A stretch of DNA of 64,000 bases from Oscillospiraceae bacterium (lineage in GTDB: Bacteria > Bacillota > Clostridia > Oscillospirales > Acutalibacteraceae). The notes beneath the pieces are model-generated. The model saw nothing but the letters and a program-made list of their open reading frames with translations, searched no databases and was not told where the DNA came from. The translations under genes and the position numbers were made by a program. Numbering within the stretch: position 1 is the stretch's first letter; each line of letters begins with the position of its first letter. The stretch is taken from assembly GCA_015066345.1 (NCBI GenBank), contig SVOQ01000011.1, positions 1 through 64,000 on the forward strand, written 5' to 3'. Of the stretch, positions 35,498 through 43,840 are shown piece after piece.

Positions 35498-37822
35498 CTA
35501 ATCATTTTTAGTTACGGCAAGGGTAAGCACCGTCATATCGTCATTTTTCTCAGGTTGAGTACGCCGTATATTCTCACAAAGCTCGGCGGTAAAATTACGA
35601 ACATTGCCGTTATTGAATTTTTTTAACTCTCTTTTTAGATAATTATCGTCTTCCTCACGCACACCATCGGAATGCATTAATATTATATCCCCGTTATTTA
35701 ACATTCCGTTGCCCATACCAATTTCCACATTACTTAAAATACCTAAAGGCACGGAACAAAAGCCAACATCAGTAATTTTACCATTGCGTTTCACAACCGT
35801 ATTTGACGCTCCGCATTTATAAAACTCAGCTCTGCCCGTAAACAAATCGAATACTACTAAATCCAATGTAACCGAGCATTCGTCACCTGATTTTGAAATA
35901 AGAGAAGTGTTCACAGTATTTATAGATGCATTTATTCCGAAGCCTGATTTTATCATTTTCTCAAGTAGGGATACGGCTAAATTTGATGAAAGAGCCGCTT
36001 TTGTACCCGTACCCATACCATCACAGATAATTGCATAAAAATAGCCGTTGTTATCCTGAAAAGTTGTGAAGGAATCTCCCGAAAACTTCTCACCTTTGGC
36101 ATTGAACTGCACTCCTGCACTGACGATTTTATACTCTGCCTTTTCTTTGTAAATAAACTTTGCGATGGTGTTATCGGACTCTGTTTCAGGAAGTTCAAAG
36201 TCTCTTTTACAAATAATTTTTATCTGCTCACCTAAAGGTTTAATTAAAGTTTTGTCATAAGGGATTTTAATCTTTAATTCAACGGTCATTTTTTCCATCT
36301 GGTTTATTATGCAACAGGACTCGAAGACCTCAAAACCACAGGATGTAGCGGCAGAACGAATCATCGCGGCAGCATCCATATCAAATTTAACGTCATTATT
36401 TATATCATCACAAAGGGAGTCCAACAACGACGACATATTAACGAACTGCTCTGCCGCAAGGTTATATATTTCCCTGACTCGGTTCTGATTACTCTCGCGT
36501 ATTTTAAAATCCGTATACATTTTGTTATAATTACTCGCTACATTTTCGGAACGTATACAAAAGGAGGTAAACTGTTGCGGAAGGGTTTTATATTCAAGAT
36601 AAATACCGTTTTTCTTAAGTTCAAGAAGACCTTTGAACATATTATTGGTCTGCTCTGCACTTTCACCCCAACACACATCATAAAGCCCACACGAACCGCA
36701 GACCTGTTCTTTGGTCTTTTGGCAAATAAGATTAACATCACGTTTTTCGCTTTTTTCAAGAACTCTGTTAACGTCAGTTAAGGATGTGCAGATTTCCGTG
36801 GATGTTTGTGATGCTTTCTTTAATTTCCCTACAAGGTCACTTTTCACAGACTCAATTACGGGAGAAACTACCGAAGGTAAGAAAACTGATTCAAGTTGTT
36901 TGTTGAATTTTTGCGTAAGTATAAAAAACACAACACCTGAAACCGCGGTTTCAATCGCAAGCGGAAGTGCTTTATCAAGAGTCCCCGACAAAGTAAAAAC
37001 CGCAAAACCCGATAACACTAACGCCAAAAAAGATCCTATTCGTCCAAGGGTTGAAAAAGCTCCCGACAACAAGCCACCCAAAGAATAAAATGGCAGTAAA
37101 GTAATATCAGGCGTACTTAAACCAAGGGCAACACCCGTACACACACCGACTATGGCTCCACCTGCCTCCTTAGCATAAAAACCGCATATAAGAATTATAA
37201 CAACCGTTATAATATGGACAGGATAAACTCCAAATATGTTTAAATTACGCAAAGATAAAAGAAGTAAAGAAATGCTAATAACAAGGGAGGTAGCCTTTTT
37301 AGAAGTTAACATCTTAAGTCCGCCGGTTGTATTTAAAATTTCACAACTTCTTGCAAATAGATATGCACATCCCCCGCCTATTACACTCTCGGACACAGTC
37401 AGAACTATTGAAGAAACATCAATCTCACCCGAAAACACAAGGGCAGAACCCGTAACTAAAATACACAGAAATGTTGTAATTACAGGTGTATATATACTTG
37501 TCCTTATTTGCTTAAAGACCTTAAGTGCACCCAAAATCACGCAAAGGGCAAGTATTGTTGAGGTATACCTTAAAGCATTCAAAGAATCCAAGGATATAAA
37601 ATATCCCGCCGTTGCACCAAGGGCAGCGGACAGAGTAAATTTTTCAGAAACTGCACCAACGAAAGCAATACCGAAAGGCGAAAAATCGCCCTTAAATCCC
37701 GATAAACTGAACAGTAAACCCGTTCCCATAAAACCCAGATGTTTTATTATTAATCCCGATACTTTTTTTGCCGTTAATGTTTCTTTTTCTCTTACCCCCA
37801 CGTACTTTTGTAAGACACCCAT
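35498..37822 (-). CDS. spoIIE: Stage II sporulation protein E (SpoIIE, PP2C phosphatase)
   Basis: 774 residues. About ten membrane segments span residues ~25-310, then a coiled FtsZ-interacting/oligomerisation region with a Cys cluster (CQKTKEQVCGSCGLYDVCW), and a C-terminal PP2C phosphatase domain from ~560 with the metal residues in FSGDS, CDGMGTG, MHSDGV and KNDDMT. In Bacillus it dephosphorylates SpoIIAA to activate sigma-F in the forespore. AGGAGT lies six bases before the start. It is cotranscribed with clpC. Confidence 0.96.
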   Translation of the reverse strand: MGVLQKYVGVREKETLTAKKVSGLIIKHLGFMGTGLLFSLSGFKGDFSPFGIAFVGAVSEKFTLSAALGATAGYFISLDSLNALRYTSTILALCVILGALKVFKQIRTSIYTPVITTFLCILVTGSALVFSGEIDVSSIVLTVSESVIGGGCAYLFARSCEILNTTGGLKMLTSKKATSLVISISLLLLSLRNLNIFGVYPVHIITVVIILICGFYAKEAGGAIVGVCTGVALGLSTPDITLLPFYSLGGLLSGAFSTLGRIGSFLALVLSGFAVFTLSGTLDKALPLAIETAVSGVVFFILTQKFNKQLESVFLPSVVSPVIESVKSDLVGKLKKASQTSTEICTSLTDVNRVLEKSEKRDVNLICQKTKEQVCGSCGLYDVCWGESAEQTNNMFKGLLELKKNGIYLEYKTLPQQFTSFCIRSENVASNYNKMYTDFKIRESNQNRVREIYNLAAEQFVNMSSLLDSLCDDINNDVKFDMDAAAMIRSAATSCGFEVFESCCIINQMEKMTVELKIKIPYDKTLIKPLGEQIKIICKRDFELPETESDNTIAKFIYKEKAEYKIVSAGVQFNAKGEKFSGDSFTTFQDNNGYFYAIICDGMGTGTKAALSSNLAVSLLEKMIKSGFGINASINTVNTSLISKSGDECSVTLDLVVFDLFTGRAEFYKCGASNTVVKRNGKITDVGFCSVPLGILSNVEIGMGNGMLNNGDIILMHSDGVREEDDNYLKRELKKFNNGNVRNFTAELCENIRRTQPEKNDDMTVLTLAVTKND

Positions 37823-38116
37823 AAACTGACTCCTAAAATTACGTTTTTTAGAATTCTACCAAAAAATGTATAAAAACTTTGTCACTTTGTAATGTAAAAC
37901 AAAGTTTTATTGTGTCGTTATCAGGGAGTTACAGTAAAAATACTACGTTTTTTAACAATAAATGATAATAGAATCACATTTTATTATCTTTTTTAAAATT
38001 TTTTTAATAAATATGGATTATTATATAGCAATTATAAAAAAAGTATGCTATTATATAGTGTATTTTAAAATAGATATTTATGTCGTATTTTTGCGACAGT
38101 TGAGAAGGAGAAAAGA
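37823..38116. other. Divergent intergenic region of spoIIE and the second ligase gene
   Basis: A 294-bp AT-rich gap. It contains an inverted repeat AAAACTTTG (37873-37881)/CAAAGTTTT (37900-37908), about 50 bp upstream of spoIIE, and no convincing consensus promoter or clear Spo0A box. No RNA gene is seen. Confidence 0.5.
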
Positions 38117-39784
38117 ATGTTACCAGCACCTAAAGATATCAACTGCTATGATTACCTTAAAGAGTGCACATCAATTTACGATGACGTATGGATGATGCAA
38201 CATTTCGGTGTCAAGTACAGAAAATCCGAGATTTTCAGAGATATAGATGCTCTCGCTTCATATTTCCAGAATGATTTAGGATTAAAACAGGGTGATGTTT
38301 ACACCGTATTTATGCCCACCACGGTACAGAGCATTATTGCTTTTTACGCTCTTAACAGTATCGGTGTTATCGTAAATATGATTCACCCCCTTATGGCTAC
38401 GGACTTTTTGAAAGAGCAACTTGAAGCCGTACATGCCAAAGGCGTTATGGTTCTTGATTTACTCTCAAAGAACCACGTTGACACAATTAACAATAGCGGT
38501 TTACCCTGTATTGTATGTCGCAGTTCCGATTATTCAAACGGATTCAAAAAATTCGGAACTAAAATCGGCGAAGGTCTTATTAAAGCCATTTTCCCAAAAT
38601 TCAAAAAAGCAACATACTACAAAGATGCGTTAAACTATGACAAAAAGCCTGTTTTCTCAACAAACAATGTTGATGAATCCGCCGTTTACCTTAACGGTGG
38701 CGGTACAACCGGCAAGAGCAAAACAATTAAACTTACCTCTCGTGCAATAAATGAGTTGGTTTACAGAGTTTCCGACCTTGATGAAATTCACGACCCAGGT
38801 AATGAGGCTGAAGTTATCGTGCTTCCCCTCTTCCATTGCTTTGGTCTTTGCGTTGCAGTTCATATGGCTCTTTGCAACAGTGCAAGAATTATACCTATGA
38901 TGCAGTTTGATGCCCGTATCTTCATTAACCTTATGAAGAAAAATAAGGTTGTTGGTATCGTTGGTATTCCCCTTATGTTCCAGAAACTTATGCGTCAGAA
39001 AGGTTTTGACGGCCCCCACCTTAAGAATATGCGAATTATGTTCTGTGGCGGTGATGATGTTTCCGAAGCATTCATTCAGGAATTCAATACTTATTTTGAA
39101 AAATGGGGTTCAGACGCAAGGTTACGTCAGGGCTACGGTCTTACCGAAATCGCTTCAGTATGTTGTACAAATACAAACAACGACAACCGCGATGGCTCCA
39201 TTGGTAAAGCCCTCAGAGGTGTTAATATTGAAATTTGGGATGATGACAAAAACCCCTTACCCGATGGTGAAATCGGCGAAATTGCTATCTCGGGTCCCAC
39301 AATAATGAGTGGTTACTACACCGACGGTGAAGAAAGCGACGATTACGGTCTTTATACTGACGAAAACGGCGTTAAGTGGGTGCTTTCAGGTGATCTTGGT
39401 TACAAAGATGAGGACGGATATTTCCACTTCTCAGGCAGAAAGAAACGCCTTATTCTTATAGCCGGTTACAACGTGTACCCCACCGATATTGAAAAAGTTG
39501 TGGGTGATTTGCCCTACATCAAGGATTGTTGTGCAGTACAGGGCTACAACGAGGCAGGCAAGCCCCTTGTAAGACTTTACGCTTCACTTCTTGAAAAGGG
39601 TGACGAAGAAAAATATAAGGAAGAAATTTGTGAGCTTTGTCTTAAGAATTTCTCAAAATACTATGTACCGAGAGACATTATCTTCCTTGAGGATTTACCA
39701 CAGACTCCCCTTATGAAAATCGACTTTATGAAACTTACAAAAGCCGATGCAAATAAGGCAAGAGAAACAAAAAAAGTTGAATAA
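38117..39784 (+). CDS. AMP-forming acyl-CoA synthetase-like ligase (paralogue without tail)
   Basis: 555 residues, a close paralogue of the enzyme at 5925-7889. It shares the variant P-loop LNGGGTTGKSK (preceded by AVY), GYGLTEIASVC, SGDLGYKDEDGYF, GRKKRLILIAGYNVYP and the C-terminal PLMKIDFMKL lysine region. It ends soon after that lysine, lacking the KAEEKA repeats. It is therefore probably an active adenylating enzyme of unknown acid specificity. AGAAGGAG precedes the start. It is followed by a terminator and is monocistronic, divergent from spoIIE. Confidence 0.88.
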   Translation: MLPAPKDINCYDYLKECTSIYDDVWMMQHFGVKYRKSEIFRDIDALASYFQNDLGLKQGDVYTVFMPTTVQSIIAFYALNSIGVIVNMIHPLMATDFLKEQLEAVHAKGVMVLDLLSKNHVDTINNSGLPCIVCRSSDYSNGFKKFGTKIGEGLIKAIFPKFKKATYYKDALNYDKKPVFSTNNVDESAVYLNGGGTTGKSKTIKLTSRAINELVYRVSDLDEIHDPGNEAEVIVLPLFHCFGLCVAVHMALCNSARIIPMMQFDARIFINLMKKNKVVGIVGIPLMFQKLMRQKGFDGPHLKNMRIMFCGGDDVSEAFIQEFNTYFEKWGSDARLRQGYGLTEIASVCCTNTNNDNRDGSIGKALRGVNIEIWDDDKNPLPDGEIGEIAISGPTIMSGYYTDGEESDDYGLYTDENGVKWVLSGDLGYKDEDGYFHFSGRKKRLILIAGYNVYPTDIEKVVGDLPYIKDCCAVQGYNEAGKPLVRLYASLLEKGDEEKYKEEICELCLKNFSKYYVPRDIIFLEDLPQTPLMKIDFMKLTKADANKARETKKVE

Positions 39785-39789
39785 AAATT

Positions 39790-39822
39790 ACGGTTGCTGT
39801 CATTCAGGCAGCAACCGTTTTT
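39790..39822. terminator. Intrinsic terminator between convergent genes
   Basis: A 9-bp stem CGGTTGCTG/CAGCAACCG followed by T5. Confidence 0.85.
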
Positions 39823-39824
39823 GT

Positions 39825-40661
39825 TTAGTATATTAATATTTTTGGGTTATCAGCAGGATTCAACCACTTGAGTATGGAAACAATTGTTTCTTCGTCAGAG
39901 GCAACGCAACCGGCGGTGTATTTATAACCCACGTGCAAAAATATAGCAGAGCCATTATTTTTTACTATCGGGTCAGTGTTGTAATTAATAACCGCACCGT
40001 AAATGTACTCATCATACGACCACATTTTTTCGGCAGAAGCCCATTGTATTTTTTGATTTTTAGTATCAACCCACTGATTATAGAAGTCAGAATCAGGGTC
40101 ATCCACCCAATAAATCCCCTCGTAAACATCACGATATTCCATTTTTGTACCGGGATTATCCTTAGTGCCAAAAGCAAAACCCAAATCATATAAACCTTTG
40201 GGTGAGTAATAATCACCCTCAGTTTTTTCATCGGGAGAAATAGTTCCGTTTTTACCAACAAAAACCTTTGATTTTATATCCGTACTTTGCCACAGACCAT
40301 CATTACACTCGTAGCATTGAAGATGATAGTCGTCATTCTCCCCTGTTACTACGATTAGTTGATTGGTGCTTTCAAGGTCTTCAAAATCATAACCCGACTT
40401 TAAAAGTATTCCTGAAAGTTCTGAAGGCAGAGAAACCGCGATTTCTGTTGGTGGTGCTGTCATTTGTGGTACTTCAGTAGTTTGAGGTACTGCGTTAACC
40501 ATCTGTTGAGCAGTACTTTCGGTAGATTCAATTGCAATCGGTAAATTACCAGTGACTTTCGAACCCACAAAAGCAATAACACCGGTTACAAGAAGTACAC
40601 ACCCCAAGGAAACAACCAAAACACTTACAACTATACCTATAATTAGTTTCTTTTTATTCAT
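39825..40661 (-). CDS. YkuD-type L,D-transpeptidase-like protein
   Basis: 278 residues. One N-terminal membrane anchor (residues ~5-32, LIIGIVVSVLVVSLGCVLLVTG), a Thr/Pro-rich linker, and an extracytoplasmic domain matching YkuD-family L,D-transpeptidases: YSPKGLYDLGFAFG, YEGIYWVDDPDSDFYNQWV, and the catalytic histidine (AIFLH) and cysteine (TAGCVA) close to the end. It would form 3-3 peptidoglycan cross-links or attach proteins; the exact reaction is unproven. No Shine-Dalgarno site is visible: the start ATG follows the stop of the FHA gene by one base, implying translational coupling. Confidence 0.85.
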   Translation of the reverse strand: MNKKKLIIGIVVSVLVVSLGCVLLVTGVIAFVGSKVTGNLPIAIESTESTAQQMVNAVPQTTEVPQMTAPPTEIAVSLPSELSGILLKSGYDFEDLESTNQLIVVTGENDDYHLQCYECNDGLWQSTDIKSKVFVGKNGTISPDEKTEGDYYSPKGLYDLGFAFGTKDNPGTKMEYRDVYEGIYWVDDPDSDFYNQWVDTKNQKIQWASAEKMWSYDEYIYGAVINYNTDPIVKNNGSAIFLHVGYKYTAGCVASDEETIVSILKWLNPADNPKILIY

Positions 40662-40662
40662 A

Positions 40663-41916
40663 TTAATAAATTATGATAACGGGATTCTTAGCACTGTCAA
40701 GATAGTCAAGGAAAATGAGCATGTCATCACCGGAAATATCCACGCAACCCTGAGTCTCGGTAAGAGTATCATTTTTACCACAGAGGGTTATAACAGAACC
40801 ACAACCGGGACTTGCATTATCACTTACAATACCATCACCGTTAGCGGCAATATTGATACAGTAATTATGCCTGTCGTTCTTGAAATAAGAACTATACATA
40901 GGCTCTGCGCTACTCCAATCCTTATAGTAACTATCGGACTGCTGAAGTGTATTGTAATAACGGGAATTCACATCATCAACCCATACAGAGTAGGAATCTA
41001 TACGTTGGAAACTCATAGCCGTGCCCGGGTCACTCAAACCACAGCAGAAGGTTAAATCAAATTCACCTGCAGGGGTACATCCGTCACCCTCGTGCTTATT
41101 CTCTGTAATACCGTTTTTACCCACTCTGCCGTTAGCAGTTGCTTTTTCAACCCATATATCCCCTTCTTTTTCATAGAGAACGATGGTTGTATGAGTACCA
41201 TTACACTTAGCGAGAATAAACTGCTCACAATACATAGCAGTAGGCACTCTCTCAGGTAATTCAACGGGAACAACAGTAGTAGAAACTTCGGTTGTAATTT
41301 CTTCCGTTACATCTTCAGCAGGTATTTCCGTTATATCAACATATGGTGCCATTGTCATTTCTACACCAATATCTGTTTTTTTATTAAACAACGCAAAAGC
41401 ACCCACGCCTAAAATACCCAACGCACCAAGAATCAGGAAACCGATTATACCTAAAACGAACAATACAACAAGAATAATTGCAATAATTATAGGTGCTTTA
41501 CTTTTCTTTTTAGGTTTAGTGGCTTCAGGCTCTTCTTTCTTGGGTTCGGAAGAAGTAGCAGAAACAGAAACGGTATCTTCTTTAATATCCACAAACATAG
41601 TTACCGCAGGTAATGTTTTATTATCTTCATCTGCGATACGGATTTCCATACCATTTGATAACTTAACATCTTTTCTCTTGGTACTGTTTACAACTATTCC
41701 GTTCTTACTCTGATTATCGAAAACAACCCAACCAACATTTGTAAACTGAAAATAACCGTGATTTTCAGATACAGTCGGGGAATCTATAACAATATCATTG
41801 GCGGAACTATTACCGAAGGTTACTTTGTTTTTACCAAAAGAATTTAAATCGACTGTAAAAACTGAGCCTGTACCGTTATAAATATTAATAACAACAGGTA
41901 TTACTTTTTCACTCAT
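40663..41916 (-). CDS. FHA domain-membrane-L,D-transpeptidase-like fusion protein
   Basis: 417 residues from ATG 41916 (GGGGTGA upstream; the track begins one codon earlier at a TTG). Residues ~8-98 form an FHA phospho-threonine-binding domain (VTFGNSSANDIVID, then SENHGYFQF and NGIVVN). After a charged linker comes one membrane segment (~145-180, IIIAIILVVLFVLGIIGFLI), then an external domain aligned with the neighbouring L,D-transpeptidase. The nucleophile region TQGCVDIS is kept, but the catalytic His (IFLH in the neighbour) is Cys here (ITLC). It could be a phospho-regulated pseudo-enzyme partner. Confidence 0.85.
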   Translation of the reverse strand: MSEKVIPVVINIYNGTGSVFTVDLNSFGKNKVTFGNSSANDIVIDSPTVSENHGYFQFTNVGWVVFDNQSKNGIVVNSTKRKDVKLSNGMEIRIADEDNKTLPAVTMFVDIKEDTVSVSATSSEPKKEEPEATKPKKKSKAPIIIAIILVVLFVLGIIGFLILGALGILGVGAFALFNKKTDIGVEMTMAPYVDITEIPAEDVTEEITTEVSTTVVPVELPERVPTAMYCEQFILAKCNGTHTTIVLYEKEGDIWVEKATANGRVGKNGITENKHEGDGCTPAGEFDLTFCCGLSDPGTAMSFQRIDSYSVWVDDVNSRYYNTLQQSDSYYKDWSSAEPMYSSYFKNDRHNYCINIAANGDGIVSDNASPGCGSVITLCGKNDTLTETQGCVDISGDDMLIFLDYLDSAKNPVIIIY

Positions 41917-41976
41917 CAAATCACCCCATATATTTTGATGATTTGATTATAACAAAGGTAAAAGCCCTTGTCAAAT

Positions 41977-42294
41977 TCAGTCGATGCAATCCTTATCGGA
42001 CCATTCTGATGCAGGATTCTTATCCTTACCGCCTCTGAAAAACTCATGAGTGCGGTTTTTCATCTCGGGTGTTTCACCCTGAGCAATGGCAGGAAAATCA
42101 TTTTCTGTATTTGCGGTAGGTTGAATTTCATAAGTACCGTAAACATTAACCTGCTCCTCACAACTATCAGGATTACAAACGGCATAACTTACGGATATAT
42201 CCACGGGCGGATTAAAATTTTCGTTGTTGATTTCTTTTGATATATAAGTTTGTAAATTTCTGTTATCAGACTTATTGTTTTCAGATTTTGACAT
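41977..42294 (-). CDS. Small hypothetical protein
   Basis: 105 residues, acidic and Asn-rich, with no membrane segment or known motif. A good Shine-Dalgarno site (AAGGAAG, six bases) supports translation. Two Cys pairs are loosely spaced (CNPDSC) and the C-terminus ends KDCID. It lies 60 bases upstream of the FHA fusion gene on the same strand, possibly in the same transcript. Confidence 0.6.
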   Translation of the reverse strand: MSKSENNKSDNRNLQTYISKEINNENFNPPVDISVSYAVCNPDSCEEQVNVYGTYEIQPTANTENDFPAIAQGETPEMKNRTHEFFRGGKDKNPASEWSDKDCID

Positions 42295-42354
42295 AAAAAA
42301 CTTCCTTTCATTAAATACTTTTAGTATCCGCAGAAAGGATTTTGATATGCACTA

Positions 42355-42900
42355 TTATAATAAATTATCATCATAAACAGCTCGTACACCGCCGATAAAT
42401 TTAGGACGTGTGCGCGCACCAACCACCAAAGCTTTGCCAATGGTATTATTTTTAAGTCTTATGGGTACTGCAACCTTTTTAAGATGCATACCAATCATAG
42501 TAAGACCGATATCAAGACCTGCATCAGCTTTAATTTCCTCTAACGCTATAGGGTTTTCAAAGGCTTTATATGCTTGTGTTGCAAGGGAGCCACCAGCTTT
42601 AGGTTGAGGTACAACGTTTACACACTCGGTAAAGGGCACTGCTTTACGCTCGGTAATGATGGCACGATTAAGATGCTCACAACACTGTACAGCAAGAAAC
42701 AAGCCTTTTGATTTAGTAAAATCATAGAGAGCCTCAAAAATCTTCCCTGCCACGTCGTAATTAGAATTAGTGCCAATAGTAGAGCCCACAACCTCACTGG
42801 TTGAGCAACCCACAACCACAATGTTACCTTCTTTTAATTTTGCGGTTTCACAAAGCTCGGAAATCGCTGCTTTTGTCTGTTCATAAATTGATTTATCCAT
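42355..42900 (-). CDS. UPF0340/YwlG family protein (TIGR01440-type)
   Basis: 181 residues from the second ATG (42900), which has AGGGATG at six bases; the track start at 42906 overlaps that site. The sequence (VVVGCSTSEVVGSTIGTNSNYDVAGKIFEAL, CCEHLNRAIITERKA) matches the conserved but uncharacterised DUF436/UPF0340 family found in most Firmicutes. The Ser/Thr-rich GCSTSEVVG loop may bind phosphate. The function is unknown. It is transcribed toward the FHA gene group with a 60-bp gap. Confidence 0.88.
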   Translation of the reverse strand: MDKSIYEQTKAAISELCETAKLKEGNIVVVGCSTSEVVGSTIGTNSNYDVAGKIFEALYDFTKSKGLFLAVQCCEHLNRAIITERKAVPFTECVNVVPQPKAGGSLATQAYKAFENPIALEEIKADAGLDIGLTMIGMHLKKVAVPIRLKNNTIGKALVVGARTRPKFIGGVRAVYDDNLL

Positions 42901-43010
42901 AATCATCCCTATTTCGTAGATTTAAACTTTATTATACACATTATACGATAAAACTGATTATATAACAACTACCAAATCAAAAGTTTTTAATATGGTCAAA
43001 TGGAGTGATA

Positions 43011-43182
43011 ATGAAATATTCGGCAATGCCGAACATGAAATAATCTTCGATTATGAAATATTTTGTCTGACGACAAAATGTGAAATAAAATTTGCCATAA
43101 TTATCATATGCGTAAGCATATTTCACACACGAAGTGTATTTCACAGCGTAGCTATTTCACTTGCCCGAAGGGCAAATTTCAT
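43011..43182. repeat. Array of short hairpins punctuated by RTGAAAT/ATTTCAY
   Basis: Four copies of RTGAAAT (43011, 43035, 43053, 43080) followed by four inverted copies ATTTCAY (43120, 43138, 43154, 43176) alternate with seven small palindromes, e.g. TTCGGCAATGCCGAA, ATTTTGTC-TGAC-GACAAAAT, ACAC-GAA-GTGT, TTGCCC-GAA-GGGCAA. The whole element begins ATGAAAT and ends ATTTCAT. The ORF 42992-43285 through it is spurious. With tRNA-Arg and its terminator it accounts for the gap from 42.9 to 43.4 kb. Confidence 0.8.
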
Positions 43183-43183
43183 T

Positions 43184-43215
43184 GAAAAAAGCAGTTCCGA
43201 AGAACTGCTTTTTTC
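43184..43215 (-). terminator. Terminator of tRNA-Arg (UUCG tetraloop)
   Basis: A perfect 14-bp stem GAAAAAAGCAGTTC/GAACTGCTTTTTTC. On the minus strand the loop is C(UUCG)G and is followed by the T run, directly after the tRNA CCA. Confidence 0.92.
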
Positions 43216-43216
43216 T

Positions 43217-43291
43217 TGGCACCCCCTGCGAGAATCGAACTCACATCTAATCCTTAGGAGGGATTTATTCTATCCATTGAACTAAGGAGGC
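43217..43291 (-). tRNA. tRNA-Arg (anticodon CCU)
   Basis: 75 nt with encoded CCA. The acceptor strands GCCTCCT/AGGGGGT pair with two G.U wobbles. The anticodon arm AATCC-CTCCTAA-GGATT gives CCT, reading AGG codons, and the T-loop is GTTCGATTC. Confidence 0.95.
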
Positions 43292-43337
43292 TTAAATATT
43301 AAGTTATTCTTTCATCAAAGTATCCGAAAGCAAACCA

Positions 43338-43365
43338 ATTATATCAAAATAACAGTATTTGTCAA
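43338..43365 (-). promoter_or_regulatory. Promoter of tRNA-Arg
   Basis: Minus-strand TTGACA (43365-43360) and TATAAT (43343-43338) separated by 16 bases. Confidence 0.88.
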
Positions 43366-43387
43366 GTAATGACTAAGGTGATGTATT

Positions 43388-43840
43388 TTACTTATCTTCT
43401 TTCTTTTTGTTCTTTTTTCTGAATATTATCAACTTACTGGAAACGTAGTTCATAATAACAACAACAATTGAAAGTACTAATTTTATACCAAGTTGACCCC
43501 ACTTGGTATCGCAGGAAAAAAGGTCTATGGCAACAACAAGACCAACCGTTTCAAATACGTAACTCAAAAGACGTGCTAAAGTAAACTCCAACGCCTCTTT
43601 AACAACGGTAAGTACTTTTTTACTTTTGGATTCAAACACCCATATCTTATTAGTTACAAAAGCAACTGCAACACCCACAAACCAAGCAACAGTATTGTTA
43701 ACGGCGGCATATTCCTCACCTAAGATTTCCGACATCAACAAAAACGCTCCTGCATTTGCTATTGTTGTCAGAACACCAAAAAGAGCATACAGAACGAACT
43801 CTTTATATTTAATTAACAAGCCTTTAATTTTTTCTTTCAT
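43388..43840 (-). CDS. GtrA family membrane protein
   Basis: 150 residues with four membrane segments (YALFGVLTTIANAGAFLLM, NNTVAWFVGVAVAFVTNKIWVF and two more). The TNKIWVF motif is characteristic of GtrA, a small flippase-like protein for lipid-linked sugars. It overlaps the upstream glycosyltransferase gene by 17 bases, so the two are translationally coupled, as in GtrA/GtrB pairs that decorate wall polymers. The basic C-terminus (RKKNKKKEDK) is cytosolic. Confidence 0.92.
   Translation of the reverse strand: MKEKIKGLLIKYKEFVLYALFGVLTTIANAGAFLLMSEILGEEYAAVNNTVAWFVGVAVAFVTNKIWVFESKSKKVLTVVKEALEFTLARLLSYVFETVGLVVAIDLFSCDTKWGQLGIKLVLSIVVVIMNYVSSKLIIFRKKNKKKEDK

Noticed and set aside
37236-37829. 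197-aa plus-strand ORF opposite spoIIE
   Set aside because: Antisense to the spoIIE membrane region; no start signals, and the spoIIE frame is certain.
43011-43182. Possible CRISPR array
   Set aside because: The recurring unit is only 7 bp, flips orientation midway, and the intervening sequences are palindromes, not unique spacers; no cas genes are present.
42992-43285. 97-aa ORF over the hairpin array and tRNA-Arg
   Set aside because: It reads through seven palindromes, a terminator and an antisense tRNA, and has no Shine-Dalgarno site.
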